Notes: generated by a model not told the origin, from the sequence alone. 30,074 bases of DNA from Chara braunii (GCA_003427395.1 BFEA01000686.1:676676-706749); one strand, 5' to 3'; shown: positions 8,480 through 19,392, counted from the first letter of the stretch. Made by a program: numbers and translations.

Positions 8480-10550
8480 TTCTCGTGGGAATTTTTATGT
8501 TGAAGCTACTACGCACAGTAAATGAGGGAGTAGTTAACTAACCAATGACAAGCAGCTTCCAGGGTCGGGCGGTTATGCACTTGACTTGCTCGGCCCAGGG
8601 GGGGGGGCTCACGCGAAAAATGGGTAAGAAAAGGTAATGATGGTAGTGCAACTTAGTCTCCATCCAGCAGAAACTTGGCTAGCAAGTAGACGACTCTCTT
8701 CAGGACTTTTTGTTTTCTGCTCATTGAACTATATGTCAGAATTTTCAGGAAGCAATTTGACAGTGTCCGTATGCCTTTCCCAGACTTATTGTTTTGTAGT
8801 TCAATAGACCAAACATCTTCTCTGATTGGTACTTCTAAGTTGCACTGGATAATGATACTTTGTTGGTTTGTTTGCTAAATTTTGACCAGCCTTTAGAATC
8901 ACCCTCTTTCTCGAGCGAGCTCGCGGATACCCTCTGAAGGGAAAGCCCGAAGACCATAAAAACAGCATCCTAGCCAAACACTTTATCAAGATGTCAGGCT
9001 TCTGAGACCAACTTTTATACATCACTGATCAGGCACTCGCTGAAAGAACGAGCAATTTCAATTAGCTGCTTCGGGGAGGATTCCCTCATTAAACATACCA
9101 CACAAGGGACGCTGGAGGTCTGGCTCCGTCAAACCGTTAATAGATCACCCTATACAAATGATACTTTCAGTTATGAAGTTTGAATACGACGAAATCATGA
9201 CGTCTCTTGGTGGCCACTTCGGCCTTGCCAACTTTTAGCGGATCAAGTGCTCTCAGAGTTTCACCCTGGATTAGTACATTACATGCCTGTCAGAAATCAA
9301 TAATCAATCATATAGGCGTCATGCAACGAGTGTGACCTCCTCACTACTCGATATAATTACTACCAAACACTCCCTTTTTACCCGATATGATCTGGCACCT
9401 GCGTTGCGCCGGCGAGTAGTTTGACTTCAGTCAACGCTAGCCAAATCAAGCTGACCAGCTCTTCATTAATCGAGGAGGCAGAATTAAGAGTGAAGGGATG
9501 TTCAACGTATATGCGAGGCAGCAGAACTGCGACAGATAACTTTTACATTAAGAACGGTTTTACTGTCAGGAGAACACTATACTAGGACGGGTAATCTATG
9601 ATTGTTAGACGTTTACTAGAATCCTAAATAATATTATGCCCTCACTTTTTCCCTATCAGCCTGCTTTTCCCTCGTTACCAGTGCTTTTTGAAACTGTAAC
9701 TTCCGGTGACAACAGTTCAGAGCATTGGGGCACAGTATCCCCTTTGATAATGACACCATGTTTGAGGTTATCCCACTAGACTTGAATCCGTTTCCACACG
9801 ATAGGACTTGCCACGAAGCATGAACAAAACAAAAAGGGTTGAATGCAGAGCGAGCAATTCTCCTCATACATGACCTCACAGTGCAGTCTCTGATTGAGTC
9901 GGACGCTTAATAGAGTAACATGTCACTCGAGCCTCAATCAGTAAGTTCTCACCCCGTCTCGTGCAGAATCACTCAGGTAAGTTCAAGAATCGTCTCTTCT
10001 ACGAACGATCACGCAACGTGAACAGAAGTTTAGTGAAGCTTCCTATCGATCGTAGTCATTGTTTTTATCCGATCCGTCACCGAGATTGGACGAAGAGGAT
10101 CAGTAAAACAGGTGCGTAGCCGAAGCGTCTCAGCACCCTAGCTTGCCCTTGCGACTCGTTGGTGTTTCAGAGTGCGGGGCTCGTGCACCATGATCAGTAG
10201 CCAAGGTTAAGTTCTTGATCAGTGAGCAACAACCGTATTTTGTCACCCAACCAGTCAGAAGCCCACCCCGCTAAAGTAGACTCGAGTTGAGCTTGTACAG
10301 AACTCTCAACGGCAGCGGCAACCCGCACGGGAATGACAACTTCTCAGGAGGTGAAGAGGAAGGCGGTTTCCATCGCCATCCCCTTTCCAAATCTTGGTTA
10401 CCTTCCCCTCAACCCGGAATGCGCAGCGCACACTGAGACTAGGGACGCAAGCAGCGCAAGCATGGTTGACATCAACAAGTATATGACCACACAATGAACC
10501 CTCCCTGTCATGAGGACTCATAGCAACTTTATCATCACAGCGCGCCGCGT
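8480..10550. other. Long non-coding stretch, nothing recognised
   Basis: Both strands hold only short frames without protein-like character. A G run (8587-8596) is the only low-complexity feature. No conserved RNA, terminus or gene fragment was identified by reading. Confidence 0.4.
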
Positions 10551-10657
10551 GAGAACGTGGAGGCTGCAGTTGTAAATGCATCTTGCTCGCCTGTGTCCCG
10601 CTCGCTCGCTGAATCCCTCCTTTTCATTGACCCTCTCTCTCACGCGCCGGTCCGCGC

Positions 10658-10768
10658 CACGTGGGGATTGCTCCCGCTGGCATGCCTAATCGCCTCTTCA
10701 GCTTCAAGATGCCATGCAAAGCTACTCCCTGCTCCCTCAGGCCTTGCCACGTGCAGCCTGTGCACGTG
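10658..10768. promoter_or_regulatory. Cluster of three G-box (CACGTG) motifs
   Basis: CACGTG occurs at 10658-10663 (within GCCACGTGGGG), 10748-10753 (GCCACGTGCAG) and 10763-10768 (TGCACGTGCA) in a CT- and CpG-rich stretch. G-boxes are bound by bZIP and bHLH factors in plants. No gene start could be tied to them: the nearest coding-like frame (10965-11402) is on the minus strand and ends toward them. Regulatory function is inference. Confidence 0.3.
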
Positions 10769-10964
10769 CATAACCACCTCTCGACTCAATCACCTCGCCT
10801 GCTCACATTGGCTCTCACGCATGTCCGCTCTCTCTCTGGCTTGTCATACGCTGCTGTCCAGTTAACGTCAGCACCAAAAAAAAAACATTTGGCTCTTTTT
10901 GCGACTCGCTCACATGTGTTGACTTTCAAAAAGCTACTTCCCTCTCACTCATCGCTTGCCTCAA

Positions 10965-11402
10965 TCACGGCCCCATCCGTCCTTTTCCTCCCGCCTTTCC
11001 TGTCCCACGTCCTTTGGGACTCGGTTGCCGCAAGCTGCCCTCGGGCCCGCCTTCCACAGGTCGTGCCAGCGGGTGGTTCTTGCGGACCTGGCCCGGCCTG
11101 TCCCAGGACTGAAGGTCCGTCTCCCGGTCTCCTGCCTCGCTCATCTCGCTCTCCCCACCCGAGTCCCTGTCCAGATGGGCCTGTTCCCTGTCCGCTGTGT
11201 CCATCGAGGTCTCGGTCTCCTGATATGAGACCGTTACGTGCATTCTTGCCGTCACTCCATCCCTCCTGCAGCGTCGCGCGGCCCGATCCTTCGCTTCAGT
11301 GATAGCATCATGCAGCTTCGGGTTATTCCGCATTTCCACCTCCTTAGCCCCTTCCACGTTAATTTTCAGTCTCAGTTCATATCCCCCATCGTAGTTTAGC
11401 AT
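10965..11402 (-). CDS. Unrecognised coding-like ORF, basic and low-complexity C terminus
   Basis: The minus-strand frame starts at ATG 11402-11400. It is open further upstream to a TAG near 11455, giving GEGPWITVMLNYDGGYELRL over the start. The first 60 residues look like real protein (ELRLKINVEGAKEVEMRN; KLHDAITEAKDRAARR). The rest is charged and Gly/Pro/Arg-rich and ends at 10965. It may be the remnant of a mobile-element gag-like or host protein. The GC-rich setting also makes long chance frames common. No domain recognised. Confidence 0.3.
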   Translation of the reverse strand: MLNYDGGYELRLKINVEGAKEVEMRNNPKLHDAITEAKDRAARRCRRDGVTARMHVTVSYQETETSMDTADREQAHLDRDSGGESEMSEAGDRETDLQSWDRPGQVRKNHPLARPVEGGPEGSLRQPSPKGRGTGKAGGKGRMGP

Positions 11403-12227
11403 TACCGTAATCCAAGGCCCTTCCCCAGATATGGGTTTCCAGCGACCCTGATGCTACCAGTAGCCTGGCCTATAGTCGTGCAGTACCATAGCCAGGCCTC
11501 TCCATGCAGACCTTGCACCAGCCCAGCCTGTTGTCCTTGAGTAGCCAGTGTCAACCTGCTCAGCATGCAAAGCAATGCACACCGGCAATCTCCCGCTCAC
11601 CCGCTAAGACCGCCTAGCCTTTTACCTGCAATAAGCTAGCACTCAGCATGGCACGATTACCCAGAACTCGCTAGCTAACGCCAGTCTCATTTTCTTCTTG
11701 TAAAATTTTCGTCTGTCGTGGCCCCTGTGTTCTAAACAAGGATCAAACTAATAAAGTGTATTAATAAAAATAAAGAAAATACTTTATTGGGAGGAACAGT
11801 TAGAACCAGCAGACAAGAGGGAAATTCAAAAACTGTACGACAACTGTCGTGGGCCAGCCTTTGCGCGAAAAGAGTGCTATGCTTAGCGCGGCGGTCCCAT
11901 AACAGTGCACTGACCGAGGTTCCCTTCCCTCTAAAATGAACCATTAGCCTATCCCTTTCGGGTACCCGTATCCGATGGCAAGGAGGGGGCTTATGACCTC
12001 CTACGGGGGTGATAAACCTCCTACCAATGCGGCCGCGGGTCGCCCCTCTTTTGGGGTACTAATGCGCAAAACCCCAGTCGGACAGACCCGCCGCAGGAAG
12101 AATAGTGACGGGTTGAGCCAGTCTGTACCATTAGACGACGGTCAAGTTTCAAGATTGATCCGCAGACACCTCGAGATGAGAGGCCGATTTAAAAACCGAG
12201 TCTGACTAATCACGTGGAAAGGGAAAT

Positions 12228-12270
12228 CAAATAATAATATCAATCATAATAATAATAATATCAATAATAA
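12228..12270 (+). repeat. (AAT)n microsatellite
   Basis: Imperfect AAT/ATC repeats with an uninterrupted ATAATAATAATAAT core. Confidence 0.8.
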
Positions 12271-12820
12271 GGAAAAGAATGAAAATGTACCGACAGCGCA
12301 ACCAGAGGCCGTCAGATTCCCCCAAACAAAAGATAGAGGTCAAGATCAGCGCGCAGATCTGATGTACGCCCTCCCTTCACTTTTTATCTTTCTTTTCCCT
12401 TTTTCTTTCCTTATTTTTTTTCTGCTCGATAGTGATAGCGAAACCCCGCCGTGCACCTAACCCATAACCCAGTAGAGGGGCACTTGGCGCGCAATAGAAA
12501 GGACAGTGTACGTCCCTCTACCTTCGCGGCCCAGGGCGAACCCGGCGGCTACCACGGCCACACGCCGGTTGTGCTCTACTGTACAGCAGGGCGCTGAGCC
12601 TGCGTGGACCAATGGAAAGCCCTGTGGCGCACCTTTTGCCAAAGCAGGCACCAACAGGGTCGGTCCACGTCAAGGTACAGCTCAGGTACTAAGGATCGTA
12701 GTAGTTCGGGAACAACTACAGGTCACAGCATCGAAGCAAAGGTTGGTACCAAGTAGGGACTTGGTACGTAGAGGAGGGCTGGGAAACCACGCCCTCCGAC
12801 AACGTAGCGAACAAAAAAAA

Positions 12821-12822
12821 AG

Positions 12823-12863
<41 letters not shown>
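12821..12863 (+). repeat. (GATA)n-(GA)n compound microsatellite
   Basis: Several GATA units run directly into about eleven GA units. Long Ser/Leu/Tyr-rich minus-strand frames here are translations of this tract. Confidence 0.95.
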
Positions 12864-13274
12864 ACAATAAACACGTAGCGATGAAATTCTAGAATTCGAA
12901 ATTGCATAAAAGAAAATACAACACACACAAAGATTGTGACGCACGTAGCGAGCAAGAAACACAAAAAGACATGAATCTCGTATTGAATACGACAAGCATC
13001 GCTTTTGCCATCCACATGGCGCAATCACTCCCGCACAACGGACACCTCCTGCAAAAGCACGACGCCGTCGAACTGAAGGCAGTTAGCGCCCCCCTCGCTG
13101 TCGGAGTTTGAGGACAACTCATCATCAGATGAGTTATCGTCGCTTTCCCCCGAAACCAACGTTTGAACAACTTCAGCTTCGCCAACCTCCGCTACGTTCT
13201 CAGCACGAACCGGTAGTCTGAAATCAGCACCAACGTCAACGTGCTCAACGATCGGGTCGTCAACGTCCCGTTAC

Positions 13275-13338
13275 TCAAATAAAATACACATAACCAAAGG
13301 AATTGCATGAAATATGTAAATTGATCTAATTGAGGCAT
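13275..13338 (-). pseudogene. atp8: Mitochondrial atp8 (ymf19/orfB) N-terminal fragment
   Basis: Starting at ATG 13338-13336 the minus strand reads MPQLDQFTYFMQFLWL and a few more residues before the mitochondrial homology ends at 13271. MPQLDQFTYF is the hallmark N terminus of plant ATP synthase subunit 8, a membrane subunit of the mitochondrial Fo sector. The first ~21 codons remain. The rest of the gene is absent, because the insert joins nuclear DNA here. An A-rich leader precedes the ATG. Confidence 0.85.
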
Positions 13339-13441
13339 TTTTTTTTGTACTTTTTTGTTGTTTTTTTTCGTGATTGTTCGCCAATTTCTTTGACTACGAT
13401 ATTCAACATTTTTGGATTCATATTTAAGATAGAGAACATTC

Positions 13442-13703
13442 TCAATTGACTATGAAAAACTTTTCGGCTTTTTCGAAGACAAATTCGAAGAAAAGGATTG
13501 GAGGTTCAACATAAAAAACAGAGAAAAATAAAGCAATCCATTTGTGAATCATAAGAGGGGCACCAATCAAGGCAACTTCGTTGCGAGTTCGAAAACAAAA
13601 GACAAAACCATAGAAACCCAGGATCCAACACCATAATAAGAGACTACCTTCATGATTCGACCAAGTTCCAGAAACTTTATAAAACAATGGTAATTGAGGC
13701 ATT
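13442..13703 (-). pseudogene. ccmF: Mitochondrial ccmF (cytochrome c haem lyase subunit) fragment
   Basis: The minus strand reads LPLFYKVSGTWSNHEG and then SLLLWCWILGFYGFVFCF, the well-known WxNHEGS-LLW signature in the N-terminal half of CcmF (CcmFn in land plants), a membrane protein that attaches haem to apocytochrome c. About 80 residues follow to a stop at 13444-13442. Upstream the frame is replaced at 13691-13703 by the oppositely oriented maturase segment, so only a short internal part is present. It lies upstream of the atp8 fragment on the same strand, which may keep a mitochondrial gene order. Confidence 0.8.
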
Positions 13704-14012
13704 ACCGGCCCTCTTCCTGAGGCAATTGAGATACGTGATCTTATATCGACCTTTCTTAGTACGCTTGGACTAGAGGTCAACAAAGAAATGAAGATATCAG
13801 ATATTGATTCCGGATTCTTCTTCCTAGGTACCCAAATATCGCATGGTAAAAGCAGAAGGTACGAAAGAAGGAAAATATTGTTGCATGCACCCATCAGGAA
13901 ACTGTTAAGTACACTGCGAGAACAGGGATTTTTGAAAGGGGACTTTATACCCACGGCAAAACGTGGAATAGTCCCCATGGATCATGCTGACATATTGCTG
14001 CAACATATTACG
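13694..14012 (+). pseudogene. Group II intron maturase fragment (RT end and domain X), mitochondrial
   Basis: The plus frame reads GITGPLPEAIEIRDLISTFL, LGLEVNKEMKISD, FFFLGTQISH and then LHAPIRKLLSTLREQGFL and MDHADILLQ. These match, in order, the segment just after the catalytic YADD, the RT palm/thumb FLG strand, and domain X of organellar group II intron maturases, which help splice their host intron. The YADD motif itself is missing: the homology starts immediately downstream of it. The end of domain X and any endonuclease are also missing. About 106 codons are open. The host intron cannot be named from this piece. Confidence 0.75.
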
Positions 14013-16810
14013 GGTCCAGTCCCCCACCCGAGGAGTCCCGAAAACTTCAGTAGCAATGTCGAACCGCCACGATGTGCCACGGTTGGCATACACATTGCGT
14101 CATGCGGAGCGACGTCGGTGGGTGACGTTCGCAGGATTGCGGTAAACGGAGCCCGATGGTTTGCTTGCATTGTTTTTGTTCCATTCCAAAGTCGTGCAAC
14201 AAACTCGTGCCTCGTAGGACTTCGGGAAGTTCACTCGTTTTGTGCAGTATTTGTTGATCACAGAATGAAAGCATTCGCTGTTGGAAGTCATCCTCGCACG
14301 AGTGTAGTACATCAACTTCGTGTTGGAAGCGAACTGTTGCAGACAACGAGAAATAGCCGCATGAACCCGACCCCCAATCTCGTACAATGCCGCTCTATCC
14401 AAACCACTGGCCGCCTTGCACAAGTTTGGCAACTCCTTATCGCAAAGGGAATGATCCCCAGCCCAATGATTGGCCAAGTGTTGCACGTGTGTAGCCAACA
14501 AATCGTCGTCGTCGTCTCGCGCCCGCTCACGCAACCTGCAAGCGTCTTACAATCATTCTTTCGCCTCCTCCGCCGCACTAGATGCAACGCCTCCAATGCG
14601 TCGATCTCGACAGCGTCGTCCGACAACGGCTTCCCTGCTTCATCGGGAAATAGCACACCCCACACTATTTCAACCAGCTCATCCTTCTTTTTCGTAGCCA
14701 GCCCCTGCATGCACACACCTTTTGTATTAAGCCAAACTTCTAGCTCTTTCTTTGTGAATGACTTCACCTCGCGCACGTGTTCGCAAGCGCCAACCACCGA
14801 CGGTTTGACGGTCTTTGTAGCACGAATGTCCTCTCGCAAGCGTTTTATTAGAGTCTTTGCTTTGTGCCACATGCACTTCTGCGAGTCGATGTTCATCCGT
14901 CGCAAGATCACGTCAACAGCGCCACAATCGTCATGGACGACCTCCGCGATTATCAAATTGTTTTCATCCTTCAACCATTGAAGAAGTTTCTCAACACACT
15001 GCGTTTCCAGGTACCATGATGACCCGCCCCCCCTGTGCATCGTCTTTGTACCCACGATCATCCCGGACTTCAAATCCAACGCCGTGACCGTGCAATGTTG
15101 TGCATCATGGGACGAATCGTAACGTCCATCGACCAGGACGATAACCAGATCGTTTGATCTTCGCAAACGTGCGATGAACCTGTCGAAGCTCCTGTGTGTG
15201 ACTCGTTCCACGTGAAGTAGTCATTGTCGCGACTCTTTGCCTTCGACACGAAAGAAATTGTAGAAAGTTTTTTTCCTAACCTTCTTCATCCCTAGGCGTA
15301 GTAAGAGGTTGTTTAGTTGAGTGTGCGTCATCCCAACCGCCACAGTGGAGTAGAACAGTTGAGTCTCAACCCTCGACTCTCTCACCGCACTAATAAGTTT
15401 TCCGGAACTCCAGTGCCACATGCACCCTTTCTTGCACTCGAACTGCACCTTGCAAATGTATGTGGCAAGGATAATGTTTTTTTTTATTGTCACCTCCACA
15501 TCCTTACCATGCCGACGACACGATTTATTGAACATACCAAGAATCTGAAGAAGTTTCACAGGTTAAAGAAACACGATATCAGGTCGCGCCGACGCATTCC
15601 ACATGCGCATGTGGTTCCTCCCCGTCAACCTCTCAAACATCGGACCAATATCCACATACCCCTCCTTGTCGTCACACCACCGCAAAGCAGTACTTCGAGG
15701 TCTACCGCCTCGCGACCCTGGAGTGTCAGTTGACGCCGACCCGTGGCCGCAAGATCCTCCTTGACCAGAGTATTGTTCGCTTGGCCCGTATGTTGACATA
15801 AGCTCTTCAACGTGGCTGACACTCCATTCAAGCAGTTGAGCAAACACGTTCTCGTAAGGACAATGTTTGTTTTTCTTATCCCCCGACTTATGAGCAATAC
15901 CCATCAACTTTTTCCCCATCGCCTTTGCAATCGAACTGATCTGCAGCCGCTAGTCGAGTGTACATCGCACCCATTTGGGCTTCCCTGTGCGAGGAATAGT
16001 AGACCTACTACGATGTGACGTGGGCGAGAGACTCATCCCTGCTTCGCTGTCGTCGAGTGTCGACACGCCATCACAGGCATGGTCCGTCGAGACGGGAGTA
16101 CATGAAGTGGGCCGCCGCAGCTCGCCCGCTGGTTGCTGCTCATCTGCTCGACAAACGGGATTCGAACCACTAATCCCTGTGCCAGGAACGTCACCAACGA
16201 TGTCGGTGGGCGATGAGTTGAACAACGGCGGGCGAGGAATGAATGAAGGACCCACCCCTAATGCAGCACAGACACCCGCATTCACAGGATCTGGACGACG
16301 GCAAGGAACCCCGTACAGTGTGTCAGTTGCGGCACGCGGCGTCGGCAACACCACAGCGAGAGACCCCATAGGCGATGAAAGAGGAGGGCGCAAGGGAAGC
16401 ACAACGGATTGTGCAAAAGGAGACGAAGTGGGATCCCTAGAAAACGTGGGGAGAGCAGGAATTGCGGCGATGACAGTACGCAACTGACTTGGGAAAATAG
16501 TCTGTGTGACAGTTGTTGAAGTCGGGAGAGGAGGGAATGGGATGATAGCCATCATGTTGGGCGTACACCGCCTGGTCGTCGGTCTCGCCAAAAAAGCGTC
16601 GCTTCGAGAAAGTCCGCGCAGATCCAAAACCTCTCGCCCTCGACCGCGCGAGACGTCATGGTACATTGTGAGACTTTGTTGCGAGGCACGTGAGGTGGAC
16701 GGCGATGCAGACTCCAAAGGAGTTGGAAGCAACGGGGACTTCGGCGATGTCGTTGCACTTGTATGAGAATGTTGGTGTTCCATGTAGACGTAAAACACAG
16801 TCTGATGCAA

Positions 16811-17070
16811 GAAACCCGCAATACCCCTGCAAAGCTAGAGGCGCATTTCCAAGGGTGAGAAACTACATTCGGTTTTCCATGCAAAAACAAAGCGGACCAT
16901 TATTTTATGCCCCAATCCCGAATAGAGTGGCGGCTGACCCCGACCTCAATGTAACACATTGTAACATTCTCATGAATGCGATACGGATAACGACGACAAA
17001 AGGTCCCTGAAAAAACGAAAAAAGGAGAAAATAATAAAATATAAACAGAAAACAAACAAATTGAACATAC
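16811..17070. other. Spacer between transposase start and TA-rich cluster
   Basis: Presumed 5' flank of the minus-strand transposase gene. AT content rises toward 17070. No terminal inverted repeat of the transposase element could be matched with the 3' side. Confidence 0.35.
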
Positions 17071-17071
17071 A

Positions 17072-17110
<39 letters not shown>

Positions 17111-17112
17111 TG
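17071..17112. repeat. (TA)n microsatellite at the left edge of the element cluster
   Basis: About 20 TA units with one TG interruption, directly abutting the first CAGGG-type element. Confidence 0.95.
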
Positions 17113-17760
17113 CAAGGTTACCTGACCGAATTGTCGGGGCCCCCCGGGCTGGCCCTCGAACGTTCGGGCATTCGGTGTCTCGTTCAGGGGTCAAACACCT
17201 CCAGGTTTGACCCTCGCCAAAAAACAATTCAAGGCCTAAAAATAAGTTGTTTTTTCTGCAATTTGTTTTGTAAGTTCCATATGATGTAACCTACACGCTT
17301 ATAAATTTTGAAGCCATTCTGCTTAGCCAAAAAAACATTAAAAATCGTCAAAAATGGGGGTGTTAAAACGTGCTCGCCCACTCATTATTTTGTTCTTTTT
17401 CACTTTTAACGTTTTGTTTTCACTTTATTTCGGGGCCTAAAACATTTTATTATTTTTTGAAAAATTCTTAATCAGTTATTGATTATGTAAAATACATATC
17501 TGTAAATTTTCAGGGCATTTGTCAATGCGCAAAAATAATTAAAAATGGGCAAAGATGGCGGTGTCGAAAAGGAGTTGGCACACTCACTCATTTTAATTCT
17601 CTTTTTATTTTTTCTTATTGTTAACACAGTGTTTATTTTCTGTATTTGATTTTTAGTTCAAATTTGGTAAAGAATTTGGATGTAGTACCCAGACAAATGT
17701 TGTTTAGTTTATTTGTTTCCATAAATTTTTTTTTCGGAATTTTTTTAAATATATATAAAC

Positions 17761-17809
<49 letters not shown>

Positions 17810-17918
17810 TGTCCGCGTTCGGCCCGAACAGCCGAACTCCTTTCGAAAGGGTCCCGGACGTTCGGGCGTTCGGGTTCGGGTTCGGGTGTTCGGCACGTCT
17901 CGAACGCCGGCAAACCTG
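17113..17918 (+). mobile_element. TA-targeting CAGGG-end element, copy 1 (forward)
   Basis: Begins CAAGGTTACC after (TA)n and ends GGCAAACCTG before (TA)n: inverted termini of about ten bases, here slightly decayed. Reading inward, the left end has a GC-rich hairpin segment (CCGAATTGTCGGGGCC...GGCCCTCGAACGTTCGG), then two related ~200-bp AT-rich core blocks (each with GCCCACTC or CACACTC and a GGCGGTGTC-like motif). A T-rich tract is expanded here into an internal (TA)n at 17757-17806. The right end is packed with CGTTCGGG/GTTCGG repeats. No coding capacity; it must be mobilised in trans, if at all. Confidence 0.8.
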
Positions 17919-17966
17919 TGTATATGTATATATATGTATATATACATATATATATATATGTATATG

Positions 17967-18729
17967 CAGGATCACCAACCCGTACGTACGGAGGTCCCCG
18001 GACAGACCTCCTTTACATACGGGCGTTCAGGGTCCCGTACGGAGTCCGAACATGACGGTGTTCAGCCCCCGCCAAAAAATATTTCGGGGCCTAAAAATAA
18101 TAATGTTTTTCTGAATTTGTTTTTGTGAGTTCTCTATGACGTGAGGTACATGCCTGTAAATTTCAAGTCATTTGGCTAATCCCGAGAAGAATTAAAAATC
18201 GCCAAAGATGGCGTTGTCAAAACATGCTCGCCCACGTATTTTCTCACTTTTTACTTTTCGTTTTCACTTTAGTTCGGGGTCTAAACAATTTTATTAATTT
18301 TTGAATTTTTTTTTGTAGTTTTTATATTATGTGAGGTACACATCTGTAAATTTTCACGGCATTTAGCTATGCCCAAAAACAATGAAAAATTGCCAAAGAC
18401 GGTGGTGTCGAAAACATGCTCGAGCACTCACTAAATTTAATTCTCTTTTTATTTTTATTTATTTGTATTATTTGTATTTTCTTTTCGTATTTTATTTTTA
18501 TTTCGAATCCGGTAACAAATTCGGATGTAATGCTCAGGCAAATCGTTTTTAATTTATTTTTCTCCATAACATATCTTTTTTTCAGATTTTTTTGATGACT
18601 TTGTTTTTTTGTTTTTTTTTTTTTTTTTTTTTTTTTTTTCCCGAACGGCCGAACGCATCCCCAAAAGGTCCCATACGTTCGGGCGTTCGGGTTCGGGCGT
18701 TCGGCCCGTCCCAAACGCCGGTTACCTTG
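17967..18729 (+). mobile_element. TA-targeting CAGGG-end element, copy 2 (forward)
   Basis: Starts CAGGATCACCAACCCGTACG and ends GCCGGTTACCTTG, flanked by (TA)n on both sides. The left hairpin uses GTACGTACGGAGGTCC arms. The T tract before the right end is over 30 bases long (18617-18640 and upstream). Confidence 0.85.
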
Positions 18730-18757
18730 TGTATATGTATCTATATATATATATATG

Positions 18758-19392
18758 CAGGGTCCCCAACCCATACGTACAGAGGTCCCCGGGCAGACCT
18801 CCGTATATACGGGTGTTCGGGGTCCCGTACGGGGTCCGAACCCGACGGCGTTCGGCCCCCGTTAAATATTATTTCGAGGATGAAAAATATATATATTTTT
18901 TTCATAGTGTTTTTTTTTGTGAGTTCTCTATGACATGAGGTACAAGCATTTAAATTTTCAAGTTTTTTTAATCACCCAAGTAAGAATAAAAAATCCCCAA
19001 CGACAGCAGTGTCAAAACGTCCCCGCCCACGTTTTTTTTTACGTTTTATTTTTTTTTTCACTTTAGTTCGGGGTCTAAACAATTTTATTATTTTTTGAAA
19101 CTTTTTAAGTGGGTTTTCAATTATGTTAAGTACACACCTGTAAATTTTCAGGGTATTTATCTTTGCCAAAAAAAAATAAAAAATCGCCAAAGATGGCGGT
19201 GTCGAAAACATGCTAGCACACGCACTAAATTTAATTCTCTTTTTATTTTTATTTATTTTTACTATTAGCATTTGTTTGGGGTATTTTATTTTTATTTCAA
19301 ATTTGGTTAGGAATTCGAATGCTATGCGCAGGCAAATCTTCTTTAATTTATTTTTTTCCATAACATATTGTTTTTTGTTTTTTTTTTGAGAA

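Larger units (their letters stand above)
11403..13026. other. Mostly non-coding stretch with microsatellites
   Basis: Contains a short plus-strand frame at 11975-12205 (76 codons, Arg-rich, no recognised domain, probably chance), a degenerate (AAT)n tract at 12228-12270, CT-rich DNA at 12375-12425 and GC-rich DNA at 12440-12700. No gene or terminus was recognised. Confidence 0.4.
13271..14015. mobile_element. NUMT: mitochondrial DNA inserted in the transposase gene
   Basis: About 745 bp between the last transposase-like codons (TPRVGDWTRN, ending near 14015) and the resumption of the acidic tail frame (RDVDDPIVEH, from 13270). It carries pieces of three plant-type mitochondrial genes: the start of atp8 and a ccmF segment on the minus strand and a group II intron maturase segment on the plus strand. 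It is AT-rich compared with the flanking gene. Its length is not a multiple of three, so the tail is thrown out of frame. The gene pieces are themselves partial, so this is transferred DNA and not a functional locus. Confidence 0.85.
13027..16783 (-). pseudogene. DDE transposase pseudogene, probably Kolobok-like, split by a NUMT
   Basis: From ATG at 16783-16781 a single minus-strand frame runs to about 14545, broken only by TAG 15950-15952, TAA 15563-15565 and TGA 15221-15223. A one-base shift near 14540 is followed by the C-terminal part, with a fourth stop (TGA 14100-14102). Order: a ~280-residue Pro/Ser/Thr-rich N terminus; a Cys/His-bearing module (FECKKGCMWHWSS) and a helical region; the catalytic core with DGRYDS (first Asp, ~15130), VVHDDCGAVD (second Asp, ~14932) and CMWHKAKTLIKR; a SAP-like insertion (14663-14758); and TSNSECFHSVINKYCTKR with the putative catalytic Glu (~14276), then LEWNKNN. 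This layout fits Kolobok-type DDE transposases; the superfamily is inferred. After the NUMT an acidic tail (ESDDNSSDDELSSNSDSEGG) ends at TGA 13029-13027. Confidence 0.72.

Noticed and set aside
11732-11944. Minus-strand 70-codon ORF with an AATAAA nearby
   Set aside because: There is no recognisable domain, the C terminus is low-complexity hydrophobic, and no linked exon was found.
12682-13028. Minus-strand Ser/Leu/Tyr-rich ORFs
   Set aside because: They are driven by the (GATA)n(GA)n microsatellite, and different frames give equally long products.
13788-14981. Long plus-strand ORF of 397 codons
   Set aside because: Only its first part (to about 14012) is meaningful, as mitochondrial maturase. 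The rest is the antisense of the transposase gene.
15550-15655. Short intron in the transposase gene (GTATGT donor, TTCTTCAG acceptor) that would remove the TAA at 15563
   Set aside because: It is possible, but the sequence between (VDIGPMFERLTGRNHMRM) looks coding and in frame, so a nonsense change is simpler. RNA data would decide.
16140-16180. Perfect box B-like GGTTCGAATCCC on the minus strand (tRNA T-arm look)
   Set aside because: It lies inside the transposase N-terminal frame, no box A is found at the right distance, and no cloverleaf forms.
15975-16487. 170-codon plus-strand ORF
   Set aside because: It is antisense to the Pro/Ser-rich transposase N terminus, whose frame connects with downstream catalytic motifs.
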